Of a stretch of DNA of 64,000 nt, positions 1 through 8,148 are shown piece by piece. Made by a program: the position numbers and the translations under genes. Location: contig LQBI01000004.1 in assembly GCA_002030045.1 (NCBI GenBank), positions 1-64,000 of the forward strand, written 5' to 3'. Position 1 is the stretch's first letter. Each line of letters begins with the position of its first letter. This stretch comes from Candidatus Aegiribacteria sp. MLS_C (GTDB lineage Bacteria > Fermentibacterota > Fermentibacteria > Fermentibacterales > JCC-6). The notes beneath the pieces were generated by a model that saw nothing but the letters and a program-made list of their open reading frames with translations, ran no database searches and had not been told where the DNA came from.

Positions 1-171
1 ATGCTTTGGCCATGAAAAACAATACACACTTAGCACCATGCTGCTTCATTCTGTGCTGCAAATCCGTATTAATACCTGTATACAGCTGTCCTTTTCTGTC
101 ACAAAGATACAGATACCACATCGCACACCTTCCTGATCAGCCTGGTCTCATAGTGAAGATACCAGCATAGC

Positions 172-198
172 AAAAGAGCCGCAATAATATGCGGCTCT
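172..198 (-). terminator. Rho-independent terminator of tRNA-Arg
   Basis: An 8-bp perfect stem (AGAGCCGC/GCGGCTCT, arms 175-182 and 191-198) with an 8-nt A/T loop lies just after the 3' end of the minus-strand tRNA-Arg. Read on the minus strand the stem is followed by TTTT. Position and shape fit an intrinsic terminator. Confidence 0.75.
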
Positions 199-206
199 CG
201 CTTTGA

Positions 207-282
207 TGGTACCCCCGACGGGACTCGAACCCATGCTTCCGGCTCCGGAGGCCGACGCTCTATCCACCTGAGCTACGGGGGC
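207..282 (-). tRNA. tRNA-Arg (anticodon CCG)
   Basis: The minus strand folds as a complete cloverleaf. The acceptor stem is GCCCCCG/CGGGGGT with a G-U first pair, the D arm is TAGCTC...GAGC, and the 5-bp anticodon stem encloses the loop CTCCGGA, giving anticodon CCG. The T arm contains GGTTCGAGTCCC. The discriminator is A and CCA is encoded (207-209). A terminator hairpin follows. It decodes CGG arginine codons. It lies about 30 nt downstream of the HU operon and could be read from it or from its own promoter. Confidence 0.95.
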
Positions 283-311
283 ACCTTTGTTTCTAATATG
301 CTGCCAGGCGG

Positions 312-797
312 TCAGAATGTAATCTTCTCCACCTTCGGCTCACTGCCCTCCTCAAGGGTCAGTAGAGCCATGGACCTCTTTCCCTTTGAAGAAGATACCG
401 CTCCCGGGTTCAGTCTGAGAACACCATCCTTCAAGTCGTTGTTGAACTCGTGTGAATGGCCGTAGATGATGATGTCCGGGTTGCGGGGCTGAAAACGCCT
501 GAGGAGTCTTTCCCTGAGTCCGAAGCCCGGTCCCGACCCGTGGGTCATGCAGATCCTGAAACCCTCTATGGTCAGTTCCAGACTCTCCGGATACCGCTCG
601 GTTATATCGCAGGGGTCCATGTTGCCACTGACCGCCTTCAGCGGAGCGAAACGCTCGAGATCGTGCAGGACCTCCAGCTCGACCACATCGCCTGCGTGCA
701 GTATCAGGTCGCACTCTGCACAGACCTCATATACCCGGCCGGGGATCGCCCCCAGCCTTGTGGGTATATGAGTGTCTGATAGAACGGCTATCCTCAA
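312..797 (-). CDS. YfcE/MJ0936-family metallophosphoesterase
   Basis: 161-residue single-domain calcineurin-like phosphoesterase. The metal-site motifs are visible in order: SDTH near residue 8, HAGDV near 35, SGNMDPCD near 58, MTHGSG near 85 and YGHSHEF near 112, then the typical NPGAVS close to the C terminus. Family members are Mn-dependent phosphodiesterases, usually active on model substrates with unknown physiological partners. The start is TTG at 797, immediately after the TAA of the upstream peptide gene, with no gap; the family alignment (MRIAVLSDTH) supports it. Last gene of a three-gene HU unit, so probably translationally coupled. Substrate is unknown. Confidence 0.9.
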   Translation of the reverse strand: MRIAVLSDTHIPTRLGAIPGRVYEVCAECDLILHAGDVVELEVLHDLERFAPLKAVSGNMDPCDITERYPESLELTIEGFRICMTHGSGPGFGLRERLLRRFQPRNPDIIIYGHSHEFNNDLKDGVLRLNPGAVSSSKGKRSMALLTLEEGSEPKVEKITF

Positions 798-893
798 TTA
801 GACTTTCTTCTTCTTATGCCTGTTTGCGCGGCGCCTCTTCTTCATCTTGTGTTTTGCGATCTTTTTTCTTTTTTTCTTCTTACCGTTCGGCAT
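798..893 (-). CDS. 31-aa AURKAIP1/COX24 (mS38)-like basic ribosomal peptide
   Basis: A 31-codon gene: begins MPNGKKKK, contains KHKMKKRRRANRHKK and ends KKV. More than half the residues are Lys or Arg. The pattern matches the small bacterial AURKAIP1/COX24-domain proteins common in Bacteroidota and relatives, whose mitochondrial counterpart is the small-subunit protein mS38, so a 30S-associated role is likely. It sits exactly between the HU stop (TAA 896-894) and the TTG of the phosphoesterase, sharing neither gap nor overlap. ATG start. Easily missed because of its size. The family call rests on the K/R pattern and length only. Confidence 0.75.
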   Translation of the reverse strand: MPNGKKKKRKKIAKHKMKKRRRANRHKKKKV

Positions 894-1175
894 TTACTTC
901 GCGACCTTGTTCTTGATGAGCCTTGAGGGCTTGAACACGGGAACCTTCCTCTTGGGGACTTCGACCGCGTCACCGGTGTGGGGGTTCCTGGCTATGCGCT
1001 TCTTGCGGTCAACGACCTTGAAGGTGCCGAAACGCCTGATCTCGATGTGCTCGTGCCTGTAGAGAGCCTCCCTCAGTTCCTCGAGGAAGCTGTCGACAAC
1101 CATGGCGACGTCCTTCTTGTTCATGTCGATATTATCGCGGGCAGCTATCCTCGATACGATATCGGCTTTCGTCAT
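894..1175 (-). CDS. hup: HU/IHF-family DNA-binding protein
   Basis: 93 residues covering the whole HU/IHF fold: MTKADIVSRIAARDN, the helical SFLEELREAL segment, the beta-arm GTFKVVDRKKRIARNPHTGD with the signature RNPxTG, and the C-terminal KPSRLIKNKV. It binds and bends DNA as a nucleoid protein. Two ATGs are possible. The upstream one (1181) directly abuts the GGAGG Shine-Dalgarno, so the second ATG (1175) with 6-nt spacing is preferred. First gene of the HU / small peptide / phosphoesterase unit. A plausible promoter lies ~40 bases upstream. Whether it is HU or an IHF subunit cannot be decided. Confidence 0.95.
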   Translation of the reverse strand: MTKADIVSRIAARDNIDMNKKDVAMVVDSFLEELREALYRHEHIEIRRFGTFKVVDRKKRIARNPHTGDAVEVPKRKVPVFKPSRLIKNKVAK

Positions 1176-1214
1176 TTTCATCCTCCGTTTAAGTGGTTAG
1201 TGTCTACCGAAAAA

Positions 1215-1242
1215 ACAGTATTCCGGCTTGTGTTATCGTCAA
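1215..1242 (-). promoter_or_regulatory. Putative sigma70 promoter of the HU operon
   Basis: On the minus strand TTGACG (1242-1237), a 16-nt spacer and TACTGT (1220-1215) lie ~40 nt upstream of the HU start. The -35 box is near consensus; the -10 keeps only the TA...T positions. Confidence 0.45.
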
Positions 1243-1436
1243 CCCTGGCTCTTGCTCACAGGAGGCTTAAGATAGACAATAACAACCAGTTCGGCAAGGG
1301 CCTCAATTGTGACATTCAAAACGAATGATTCTGTATTTTATACTATTTATACAGATGGATAATTGTAAATGCCTATGGTCCTCTGACCCATTTCCACTGT
1401 TTCCCCGGTATTGAGCCGGGCAGCGTTCTCGTTCGA

Positions 1437-1467
1437 AAAGAAAGCGGAGAGCCTGGACTCTCCGCTT
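1437..1467 (-). terminator. Rho-independent terminator of tRNA-Ala
   Basis: A 10-bp perfect stem (AAGCGGAGAG/CTCTCCGCTT; arms 1442-1451 and 1458-1467) has a 6-nt loop and, on the minus strand, is followed by TCTTTT. It begins a few bases past the tRNA-Ala CCA end. Confidence 0.85.
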
Positions 1468-1473
1468 CCCTCC

Positions 1474-1550
1474 TGGTGGAGCTGACGGGAGTCGAACCCG
1501 TGACCCCCTGACTGCCAGTCAGGTGCTCATACCAACTGAGCTACAGCCCC
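1474..1550 (-). tRNA. tRNA-Ala (anticodon GGC)
   Basis: Minus-strand cloverleaf. Acceptor GGGGCTG/CAGCTCC with one G-U pair, D arm TAGCTCAGTTGGTATGAGC, anticodon stem CCTGA/TCAGG around loop CTGGCAG (anticodon GGC), T arm GGTTCGACTCC, discriminator A and encoded CCA (1474-1476). It reads GCC/GCU alanine codons. It stands alone with its own promoter and terminator, so it forms a monocistronic unit. Confidence 0.95.
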
Positions 1551-1564
1551 GCCGAAGTAGGGGT

Positions 1565-1592
1565 ACATTACTAAAAAGAGGCCGGAAGTCAA
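1565..1592 (-). promoter_or_regulatory. Putative promoter of tRNA-Ala
   Basis: Minus strand TTGACT (1592-1587), a 16-nt spacer and TAATGT (1570-1565), ending 14 nt before the tRNA 5' end. The distance suits a tRNA promoter with a very short leader. Confidence 0.5.
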
Positions 1593-1616
1593 GGACAGAA
1601 CGCTTTCCGCAGCTTC

Positions 1617-2039
1617 TCAGCCTCCCGTGTCAAGCTGCCAGAAGTCCCCTCCCGAGGGTAACCGCACAAGGTCAGTACCGAGTTCCAGCATGACCAGTTC
1701 TACGGTCATCGCTACCGTTCCGAAGAACAGGTGTCCCCCCCTGGCGTTGAGTTCATCATCCGCAAGGCTCACATGGAGATGAACGAAGGGCTCGCCTTCC
1801 TTCAGGGATACGTTGCCCTGAAGGGAAAGCACCTCGGAAGGTCCCGGGACCTTCTCCCTATTGTATGATTCTCCGTCATATCTGCCTATCTCCGTGTTCT
1901 TCAGCATTCCTATGCCACAAAGGATGGCGGCGGAATTGATATCCTCCCCTTTGCACCATTCGGCAAGTGCCCCGGGAAACTCCTCCCCGATGTCGAACCT
2001 GATCATCGTCCTCCCGTTCTGCCGGTAAAGGACCTTCAT
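1617..2039 (-). CDS. PPC/DUF296-domain protein
   Basis: 140 residues matching the PPC (plants and prokaryotes conserved, DUF296) domain over nearly its full length. It has an N-terminal strand RFDIGEEFPGAL, the core SAAILCGIGMLKNTEIG, and the histidine motif PFVHLHVSLADD followed by GGHL and a C-terminal hydrophobic VELVMLELG strand. Bacterial members form trimers; their ligand is generally unknown, and DNA binding is established only for AT-hook-carrying plant versions. No AT-hook is present here. It overlaps the upstream lipoprotein gene by ATGA, and an alternative start is the Met 11 codons downstream. Function not assigned. Confidence 0.8.
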   Translation of the reverse strand: MKVLYRQNGRTMIRFDIGEEFPGALAEWCKGEDINSAAILCGIGMLKNTEIGRYDGESYNREKVPGPSEVLSLQGNVSLKEGEPFVHLHVSLADDELNARGGHLFFGTVAMTVELVMLELGTDLVRLPSGGDFWQLDTGG

Positions 2040-2389
2040 GAGGAGTCACCCGCTGTCCAGCTTCTCCGTCCCGTGTCTACTGAACCGTGACCGCAGGGGC
2101 ATCTTACTATGTAGCCGTCGTCCCTGAGTTCGATGATGTATTGTTCATCGGATACCGGGCATGTCAGCGGTCGTGTTCTCCTTGCGTACCTGTCGAGTTC
2201 CTCGTTAGTGCCTGCCCAGCGGCCAGTTGCGTCGCGGTAGTTGGCCTGGTCGGTGCAGAGGGTGTTCATGTTCGCCCTGCACTGACGCTCCCTCGATACT
2301 TCCACAATGCCGCCCTCCCCCCCGCTGCATCCCAGGAAAGCCGGAACAATCGACAGAAAAAGGATGGTGGCTCCCAGCCTCGTCATCAT
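2036..2389 (-). CDS. Lipoprotein with pseudopilin-like C-terminal CP...CPCGH motif
   Basis: 117 residues. The N terminus is a type II signal with lipobox FLGC (Cys at residue 21), so it is predicted to be lipid-anchored. The middle part (QCRANMNTLCTDQANYRDATGRW) resembles the region after the hydrophobic helix of type II/IV pseudopilins. The end (CPVSDEQYIIE...YIVRCPCGHGS) matches the C-terminal pattern CPxxxxxYxI...CPxHG often seen in prepilin-like proteins, but here the pilin helix is replaced by a lipoprotein signal. It overlaps both neighbours by ATGA, so it is made with the C25 protease and the PPC protein. Role unknown. Confidence 0.65.
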   Translation of the reverse strand: MMTRLGATILFLSIVPAFLGCSGGEGGIVEVSRERQCRANMNTLCTDQANYRDATGRWAGTNEELDRYARRTRPLTCPVSDEQYIIELRDDGYIVRCPCGHGSVDTGRRSWTAGDSS

Positions 2390-4761
2390 TCGTCCAGCAC
2401 CACCAGTCTCCTGCTCACCTGATCCGCACCCTCTGCCCTGAAGAGAGCAAAGTAGGTCCCGGAGGGTACCCTGTGTCCATCATCATCCTCGCACTGCCAG
2501 ACCAGGGTTCCTCCGACACCCTGCTCCAGGTCGATCCGCCTCACTATCCTGCCGGAGATGTCGAGAATGCTGAGGGTGGCGTCTCCAAGCGGCGAGGCCC
2601 ATCGGAAGGCCGTGGAGCCGTTGACCGGATTGGGTCCCGGCAGGGATATGAAGGGTCCGGGTACGGAGTGCCCGGTACCGCCGATGCCGGTACCGGATAC
2701 AGGGACGTCGATCGTTACGGCGGCGTGGTCCCGGCTCCAGGCGGTCAGGGCTGCGGTATCGTATTCATCGGTTGCGGTGACCGTCATGTTAATCTGTCCC
2801 GACCCGTCCGTATAGCCCACCTCGTACAGGTCGGGGCCGTCCCAGGGGCCCTGCATGAGACATACCCTCGCGTCGCTCACCGGTCCGGAACCGTCGGTTA
2901 CCGAGACGGTGATGTTGTTGATCCCTACGGAGAGCTGGTCGGGGCCGTCCACCTGCAGCGCACCGTCGGGGGGAGAGAGCCACATCGGTAGTTCCGGGTC
3001 CCCGAAGAGCGTGATGGATTTGGCTATCCAGTCGTAGTGGGTATCCGATGGAATGAGCGGTATGAACTGGTCCCAGGCCATGGCGTGTGCAACTCCGAGG
3101 TTGTATAGGTCCTCTACGAAGAAATTCCTGAAGAACTCCTGGTCCACAAGTTCGCTCCACTGATCCCCGGGCTCGGAGGGCTCGCCCCATCCATAACGGC
3201 AGTTCATCATGCAGAAACCGCCTCCTCCGGGTGAGTTTATCCAGGCCTCGGCCAGACAGTCTCCCTGGTCGAATGCTCCCGACAGGCATGCTATCGTGTT
3301 CCAGATCGATACCCTGCCGTTGGAGGAGATGTTGGTCAGTTCCAGGAAATCACCGGTGCCCAGAGAGGAGGAACCTATGGATACGCTGCCGTTGCTTCCG
3401 TGCCCGGCGTGGTTCACCAGCTGCATTCCCGCATTGAGCATTTCCATAGTAAGAGCGTAGCTCTGCGTCCCGGCGCTCTCATAATGCTTTATGACCGGCT
3501 GCCAGGAAGCGGGTGTGTAGAGGGTGTCCACCTTCTCCTTGCCGGCGCTTCCGGGACAGTAGGGGCTGTACCATAGTATCGAGGTGGTGAAGCCCATGGA
3601 TGTGTACCAGGGATCCGTGTCCCTTTCGTCCGCCAGCTGGGGCAGCTCGAAGGACAGTACCTTGTTCACGAAGATATCCGCTTCCGGACCGTTCTCCACG
3701 GAGGCCCTTCCTATGAAGTAGTCCGGGTGGTAGTCCATTATGTCGCCGTCCAGCTCACCCCAGGTCCCGTTGTTGTTGGCATCCCAGTAGTCGATGCCGA
3801 CCTGCGGGTCGTTCATGTCCTGGTAGTAGATGTCAGCCGCCGGATCGTCGGTGTATCCCTCGGCTGTCGCCCAGCAGTTGCGGTGGGGCACCAGGGGCGT
3901 GTCCCCCCCCAGCAGAATCCAGGTGGGAGGAGTGGTCTCGTAGATGTCCCTCAGGAAGAACCTCAGCTTCTGGGCCGCGTCCACTCCACCGTAGGTGGAC
4001 TCTATGTACTCCATGGTGACTATTCGGGCGGGAACACCCTTCATCGTCTTGAACTGTGCCAGTGGTTCGAAGACCTCCACCAGGGAATCCCTGGTGATGA
4101 TCAGATACTCGCCCCAGGGCAGGTCCCGGGCTGGCAGGGCTGCAATCCCGGGTATCTCCCCGGGATTTATGACCTGGCTCTCCAGGATATCATGGAGGAC
4201 CCTGACACCCTCCTCTCCCCTGGCCATCGGCGGCACGTGAGCAAACTCAACGTGATAGTCTATTCGAATGGCGAACAGGGTTGTCAGCGTTGCCCTGCCC
4301 GTGGACGGGTCCCAGGTCACTGGAGATACCCTGAGGTCCAGAATGTTGCAGCCCATCAGGTACCCCTGGGATACCGCCTCCACCAGTGGACCCCGGGCCA
4401 CATCCGAGTATGCCGCCGGATCCCTTGGCGTCGGAGAGTAGAGCTCGGGGAGCGAAAGGGGCACGCCGTGCTGCACGGGCTTGAGGTCGAAGGTCCCGGG
4501 AATATCCATGACCGCCTGAGAGAGTGGTTCCACACCGTCGACCACGGCGCCGGGGGGAAGCAGTACGCTTACGGGAAAGACCGGAAGGGCGGGTTCTCCC
4601 GGTACTCCGGTGTTCACCGCGCCCGGTATGCTGAAATATTCCCCCAGGGGACCGCTCCTCACCTCCGGGTCCTGTACCGGGCATTCCCAGGTCACCACCA
4701 GTTCATCCGCAAGGGCATGTGAGCATGCAAGAAGGGCCGCCAATAACAACATTGTCTTCAT
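2386..4761 (-). CDS. Secreted C25 (gingipain-like) cysteine protease with FlgD/T9SS-type C-terminal domain
   Basis: 791 residues. A signal peptide (MKTMLLLAALLACSHALA) is followed by a propeptide-like region, the C25 domain and an Ig-like tail. The catalytic His lies in NHAGHGSNG (~residue 450) and the Cys in NTIACLSGAFD (~490), followed by a GGGGFCMMNCRYGWG segment typical of C25. The last ~85 residues (PNPVNGSTAFRW...LSILDISGRIV...VPSGTYFALF) match the FlgD-Ig/type IX sorting-like domain of secreted proteins in Bacteroidota and many candidate phyla. An in-frame ATG lies 22 codons upstream, but this start has the Shine-Dalgarno AGGAATGGA and directly precedes the signal peptide. Probably an extracellular or surface endopeptidase; Arg or Lys specificity cannot be read. 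Confidence 0.9.
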   Translation of the reverse strand: MKTMLLLAALLACSHALADELVVTWECPVQDPEVRSGPLGEYFSIPGAVNTGVPGEPALPVFPVSVLLPPGAVVDGVEPLSQAVMDIPGTFDLKPVQHGVPLSLPELYSPTPRDPAAYSDVARGPLVEAVSQGYLMGCNILDLRVSPVTWDPSTGRATLTTLFAIRIDYHVEFAHVPPMARGEEGVRVLHDILESQVINPGEIPGIAALPARDLPWGEYLIITRDSLVEVFEPLAQFKTMKGVPARIVTMEYIESTYGGVDAAQKLRFFLRDIYETTPPTWILLGGDTPLVPHRNCWATAEGYTDDPAADIYYQDMNDPQVGIDYWDANNNGTWGELDGDIMDYHPDYFIGRASVENGPEADIFVNKVLSFELPQLADERDTDPWYTSMGFTTSILWYSPYCPGSAGKEKVDTLYTPASWQPVIKHYESAGTQSYALTMEMLNAGMQLVNHAGHGSNGSVSIGSSSLGTGDFLELTNISSNGRVSIWNTIACLSGAFDQGDCLAEAWINSPGGGGFCMMNCRYGWGEPSEPGDQWSELVDQEFFRNFFVEDLYNLGVAHAMAWDQFIPLIPSDTHYDWIAKSITLFGDPELPMWLSPPDGALQVDGPDQLSVGINNITVSVTDGSGPVSDARVCLMQGPWDGPDLYEVGYTDGSGQINMTVTATDEYDTAALTAWSRDHAAVTIDVPVSGTGIGGTGHSVPGPFISLPGPNPVNGSTAFRWASPLGDATLSILDISGRIVRRIDLEQGVGGTLVWQCEDDDGHRVPSGTYFALFRAEGADQVSRRLVVLDE

Positions 4762-4869
4762 ATCATTCCATTCCTGTTGGTCCCGGACCCTCGAACCTGC
4801 ACCAGAAGGCGGTCCGGCAGGGCACATCTCCGGACGGGGTGCGTCCGGGCAGGGACCGGGCTGCGTGCA

Positions 4870-5967
4870 TCAGGTCTCCATTATCGCTATTATCCATCTC
4901 TTCCCGCAGGTCTCCTCCAGCATCACCTTCATCAGGATCGTGATGGGAACCGCCAGCATCATGCCCCAGGCTCCCCAGAGCCATGCCCACAGGATTACGG
5001 CGGTGAGCACGGTAACGGCTCCCACCGGGAGCGAGGACTGCATGAGCTTCGGCTCCAGAGCGTTTGAGACGCTCATGTTGACCGCGACGATTATCAGTAT
5101 GACGGGCCACACATCGAGGAAACTGCCCTCCTGGTAGACGGCCATGGTATAGAGCACGGCGCCGGCACCGGCGATCAGGGAGCCGTATATGGGGATGAAG
5201 TTCATGATGAAGCATATCGAGCCCCATATTATCGCGTCCTGCGCCTCCAGGAAGAGCATCAGCCCCATGCCTATGCCCAGTCCGGTGATGGAACTGGTCA
5301 CCAGCTTGGTGAGGATGAACTTGCGGACGTTGTTCTCCATCTTACTGGAAATCTGCATGATCCTGTCGAAGTTGTCGGGCTCGAGGTTCTGGCTGAGCTT
5401 CTCCTCCAGCCTTCTCCGGCCCACCATCAGGAATGTGGTCAGGATGAGTATCATCACGAACGTGAACATTCCCGAGATGATAGGCCTGGCCGCATTGGGG
5501 AGTATGCTCATGGCCGATTCCGCCATGTTGTTGACGTACTGCGAGACGGCTTCGGAATCACCGAAGAGTCCGCTGGAGACCATCCATGTCTTGATGGGCT
5601 CCACTATGTTGTTCATTATCTCGTTGCTCTTGCCGAGTATCAGGTCTATCTGGCCTCGAATAAGAATGTAGACCCCGAAGGACAGTACGATGAAGAGAAG
5701 GAGGACGAAGACCACGGAAAAGATCACCGCCAGTCTCGACTCCTCGCTGATGTGCTCCCTCCCGAACCTTCCCTTTATCCTGTACAGCGTCCGGTCTACC
5801 AGGTAGGCGGTCCTGTTGGATACGGGCTGGAGCAGGAGCATAATGAAGAAGGCCACGGTCAGCGGCACGAATACGTTCGAGGCGTTCTTGAGTATCATTC
5901 CCGCCGCCACAATGCCGAGAAGCACTATGGCCATCCGGAAGAGCCTTCCCCCGTCACCGTTCGCCAA
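4870..5967 (-). CDS. AI-2E family (PerM/TqsA-like) permease
   Basis: 365 residues with the topology of the UPF0118/AI-2E transporter family: about eight hydrophobic segments, two at the N terminus (~10-50), one near 75-100, then a soluble stretch (~110-160) and paired helices to the end. The C-terminal block INFIPIYGSLIAGAGAVLYTM and the final segment MMLAVPITILMKVMLEE are characteristic. Members have been linked to export of autoinducer-2, other small molecules or Na+/H+ exchange, so the substrate is open. Start TTG at 5967, overlapping the nitrilase gene by 14 nt with AGGA nine bases upstream. Confidence 0.9.
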   Translation of the reverse strand: MANGDGGRLFRMAIVLLGIVAAGMILKNASNVFVPLTVAFFIMLLLQPVSNRTAYLVDRTLYRIKGRFGREHISEESRLAVIFSVVFVLLLFIVLSFGVYILIRGQIDLILGKSNEIMNNIVEPIKTWMVSSGLFGDSEAVSQYVNNMAESAMSILPNAARPIISGMFTFVMILILTTFLMVGRRRLEEKLSQNLEPDNFDRIMQISSKMENNVRKFILTKLVTSSITGLGIGMGLMLFLEAQDAIIWGSICFIMNFIPIYGSLIAGAGAVLYTMAVYQEGSFLDVWPVILIIVAVNMSVSNALEPKLMQSSLPVGAVTVLTAVILWAWLWGAWGMMLAVPITILMKVMLEETCGKRWIIAIMET

Positions 5968-6760
5968 TGTGCCCCATCCTCTCCAGCAGAATACCGTACT
6001 CCTCGGGCCTCCTGTCCTCCAGGCAGTTTATCCTGCTCCTCATCGCAGCGACATCCTCGAGGTCGATCCTGAAGTCAGTGACGCCGTCTTCGACGCTGGA
6101 ACCCCTGACCATCTTTCCGCCCGGGTGCGCCACTCCGCCGCCGCCACCGAAGCTGACCCCCAGATGCTCACCGCCCAGGTTGCATCCGACGGTGAATACC
6201 TGGGCCTCCGCGGACCTGGCGCGAAGAAGGGACCTGAAGAGTTCCCTCCTTCCTATGGGCCACTGGGCGGGTACGAAGAGTATCTCCGCTCCGGAGAGGG
6301 CCAGTCTCCTGGATAGTTCGGGAAAACGGAGGTCGTAGCATACCAGGCCTCCGGCAGTGACGGGTCCGTACCTGAAGACCCCGCCGCTGGAACCCGGTAC
6401 GAAGGCCTCGTCCTCGCCCATCTGCCGGAAAAGATGGACCTTCTCGGTTGTGTAGGCCAGTCTGCCCCGGGGATCGAATACCGTCATCATGTTGACCACT
6501 CCCCAGGGGGTCGCAACGGGAAGTGTCCCGGCAACTATCCAGATGCCCTTATCAGAGGCAACCGCAGCCGGCGGGATTGATGCCAGGGTGTCCGGGGCGA
6601 CGGCAAGTTCCGGGATCCTGTCGAGCACGTATCCGGTCGTGAAAAGCTCAGGCAGTACCACTGTGTGTGGCAGCGGCTCGATGACGGCAGCCTGAAGGAA
6701 CCTCTCCATGCTCTCGTCGGGACTGCCCTTGATATCCAGCTCGACAAGTCTCAGGACCAT
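5954..6760 (-). CDS. Carbon-nitrogen hydrolase (nitrilase superfamily, omega-amidase-like)
   Basis: 268 residues with the complete nitrilase catalytic triad: Glu in LPELFTTGY (~residue 38), Lys in TEKVHLF (~110) and Cys in GLVCYDLRFPELSR (~140). The following AEILFVPAQWP and RARSAEAQVFTVGCN blocks match the YafV/omega-amidase branch, which hydrolyses alpha-keto-glutaramate or related amides. The tail after residue 230 diverges. A PLP aminotransferase is transcribed divergently 176 bases away; omega-amidases and glutamine transaminases often act together, so a linked function is a reasonable inference. Cytoplasmic. Confidence 0.85.
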   Translation of the reverse strand: MVLRLVELDIKGSPDESMERFLQAAVIEPLPHTVVLPELFTTGYVLDRIPELAVAPDTLASIPPAAVASDKGIWIVAGTLPVATPWGVVNMMTVFDPRGRLAYTTEKVHLFRQMGEDEAFVPGSSGGVFRYGPVTAGGLVCYDLRFPELSRRLALSGAEILFVPAQWPIGRRELFRSLLRARSAEAQVFTVGCNLGGEHLGVSFGGGGGVAHPGGKMVRGSSVEDGVTDFRIDLEDVAAMRSRINCLEDRRPEEYGILLERMGHIGER

Positions 6761-6936
6761 CTGTTCTCCGTATCGGTGTTCGACATTGTTTTCTAATATA
6801 ATAAGCCTGTGTCGGTCGCTGTGATATGCTGAACGACCCAGCCATTTTCAGCAAGGTAAACCATGCAGCCATCCGCATCTGCAGGGATTCAGGGGCGGAC
6901 CGCGGAGAGGTAACCGGAAGGAAGGGATGACCACAA

Positions 6937-8148
6937 ATGAGCACTCCCGGCATCAGTAGAAGGGGCGCTGAAATACAGGAATCACCCATTCGAAAACTGG
7001 CTCCGCTTGCGGCCGAAGCCGTCAGGAGGGGTATCAGTATCCACCACCTGAACATAGGACAGCCCGATATCCCTACACCGGTGGAATTCTGGACCGCCGT
7101 CAAGTCGAAGATGAGCAACGTGCTCGCCTACGGCCCCAGCAACGGTATACCGGAACTCAGGGAAGCTATCTGTTCCTACTACGGTAAGACCGACATCGAC
7201 GTGGACCCTTCGGAGGTGATGATAACCACCGGAGGTTCAGAAGCCGTGATATTCGCCATGATGGGCACCTGCGACCCCGGCGACGAAATAATCTGCTTCG
7301 AGCCCTTCTACACCAACTACAACGGTTTCGCAACCCTGGCCGACGTAAGGCTTGTACCGGTCACCAGCAGCGTGGAGAACGGTTTTCACCTTCCCCCCTT
7401 CGAGGAGATCACTTCCAGAATAACTCCACGGACCAAGGCCATACTCATATGCAATCCCAACAACCCTACCGGGACCATACTCACCGACGCGGAGATAGCG
7501 GAACTGGCGGACATCGCCTCGGACAGCAACATCTTCCTTCTGGCTGACGAGGTCTACAGGGATTTCGCTTTCGACGGCAGGCAGCACTCCTCGGTGCTGG
7601 AATTCCCGGAGATCTCCGAGCGTGTGGTGGTGATGGACTCCATATCGAAGCGGTTCAGCTCATGCGGAGCAAGGCTCGGCAACCTGATAACCCGGAACCG
7701 GGAACTCATGTCCGTGTTCATGAAGTTCGGCCAGGCCAGGCTGTGTCCCCCCACCCTGTCCCAGTACGGGGCCGCTGAGATGTACCGCAACCTTGACCAT
7801 GACTATTACCGGTCGGTGGTGCGTATGTACCAGAACAGGCGCGACATACTCATGGAGGAACTCCATGGGAGGGAAGGCGTCTTCTTCCTCAAACCGGAGG
7901 GAGCCTTCTACGCCACCATACGCCTGCCGGTAACCGACACCGACGACTTCGCCGCCTGGATGCTGACCGACTTCTCCGTAGACGGATGGACGACCATGGT
8001 GGCTCCGGCGGCCGGTTTCTACGCCACTCCGGGAATGGGCACCGACGAGATCCGCATCGCCTACGTACTCGAGGAGGGGAAGATGCGTTCCGCGCTCTCC
8101 ATCCTCAAGGCAGGCCTGGAGGAGTACGTCTCCACCGGCCGAAGCTAG
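6937..8148 (+). CDS. PLP-dependent class I/II aminotransferase
   Basis: 403 residues with the fold-type I landmarks. The N-terminal HLNIGQPDIPTP and AYGPSNGIPELREA blocks, TTGGSEAVIFAM for phosphate binding, ICNPNNPTGT (Asn and Pro around the ring), ADEVYRDFAF (Asp for pyridine N), the Schiff-base Lys in SISKRFSSCGARLG (~residue 238), and the C-terminal Arg in DEIRIAYVLEEGK. The closest family is the aspartate/aromatic aminotransferase group I-gamma. The donor cannot be decided. It is the only + strand gene in this left section and faces the minus-strand nitrilase-type amidase, suggesting transamination of glutamine followed by keto-acid amide hydrolysis. Its 3' end overlaps the convergent NusG-II gene by 4 nt. 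Confidence 0.9.
   Translation: MSTPGISRRGAEIQESPIRKLAPLAAEAVRRGISIHHLNIGQPDIPTPVEFWTAVKSKMSNVLAYGPSNGIPELREAICSYYGKTDIDVDPSEVMITTGGSEAVIFAMMGTCDPGDEIICFEPFYTNYNGFATLADVRLVPVTSSVENGFHLPPFEEITSRITPRTKAILICNPNNPTGTILTDAEIAELADIASDSNIFLLADEVYRDFAFDGRQHSSVLEFPEISERVVVMDSISKRFSSCGARLGNLITRNRELMSVFMKFGQARLCPPTLSQYGAAEMYRNLDHDYYRSVVRMYQNRRDILMEELHGREGVFFLKPEGAFYATIRLPVTDTDDFAAWMLTDFSVDGWTTMVAPAAGFYATPGMGTDEIRIAYVLEEGKMRSALSILKAGLEEYVSTGRS

Noticed and set aside
3727-4722. 331-codon + strand frame opposite the C25 protease
   Set aside because: It is antisense to a well-supported protease gene, has no family resemblance and no ribosome-binding site; it is a by-product of high-GC codon bias.
6761-6936. 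Divergent promoter pair between nitrilase and aminotransferase
   Set aside because: AT-rich TATAAT-like sequence (around 6797-6803) exists, but no -35 box at proper spacing on either strand could be chosen.
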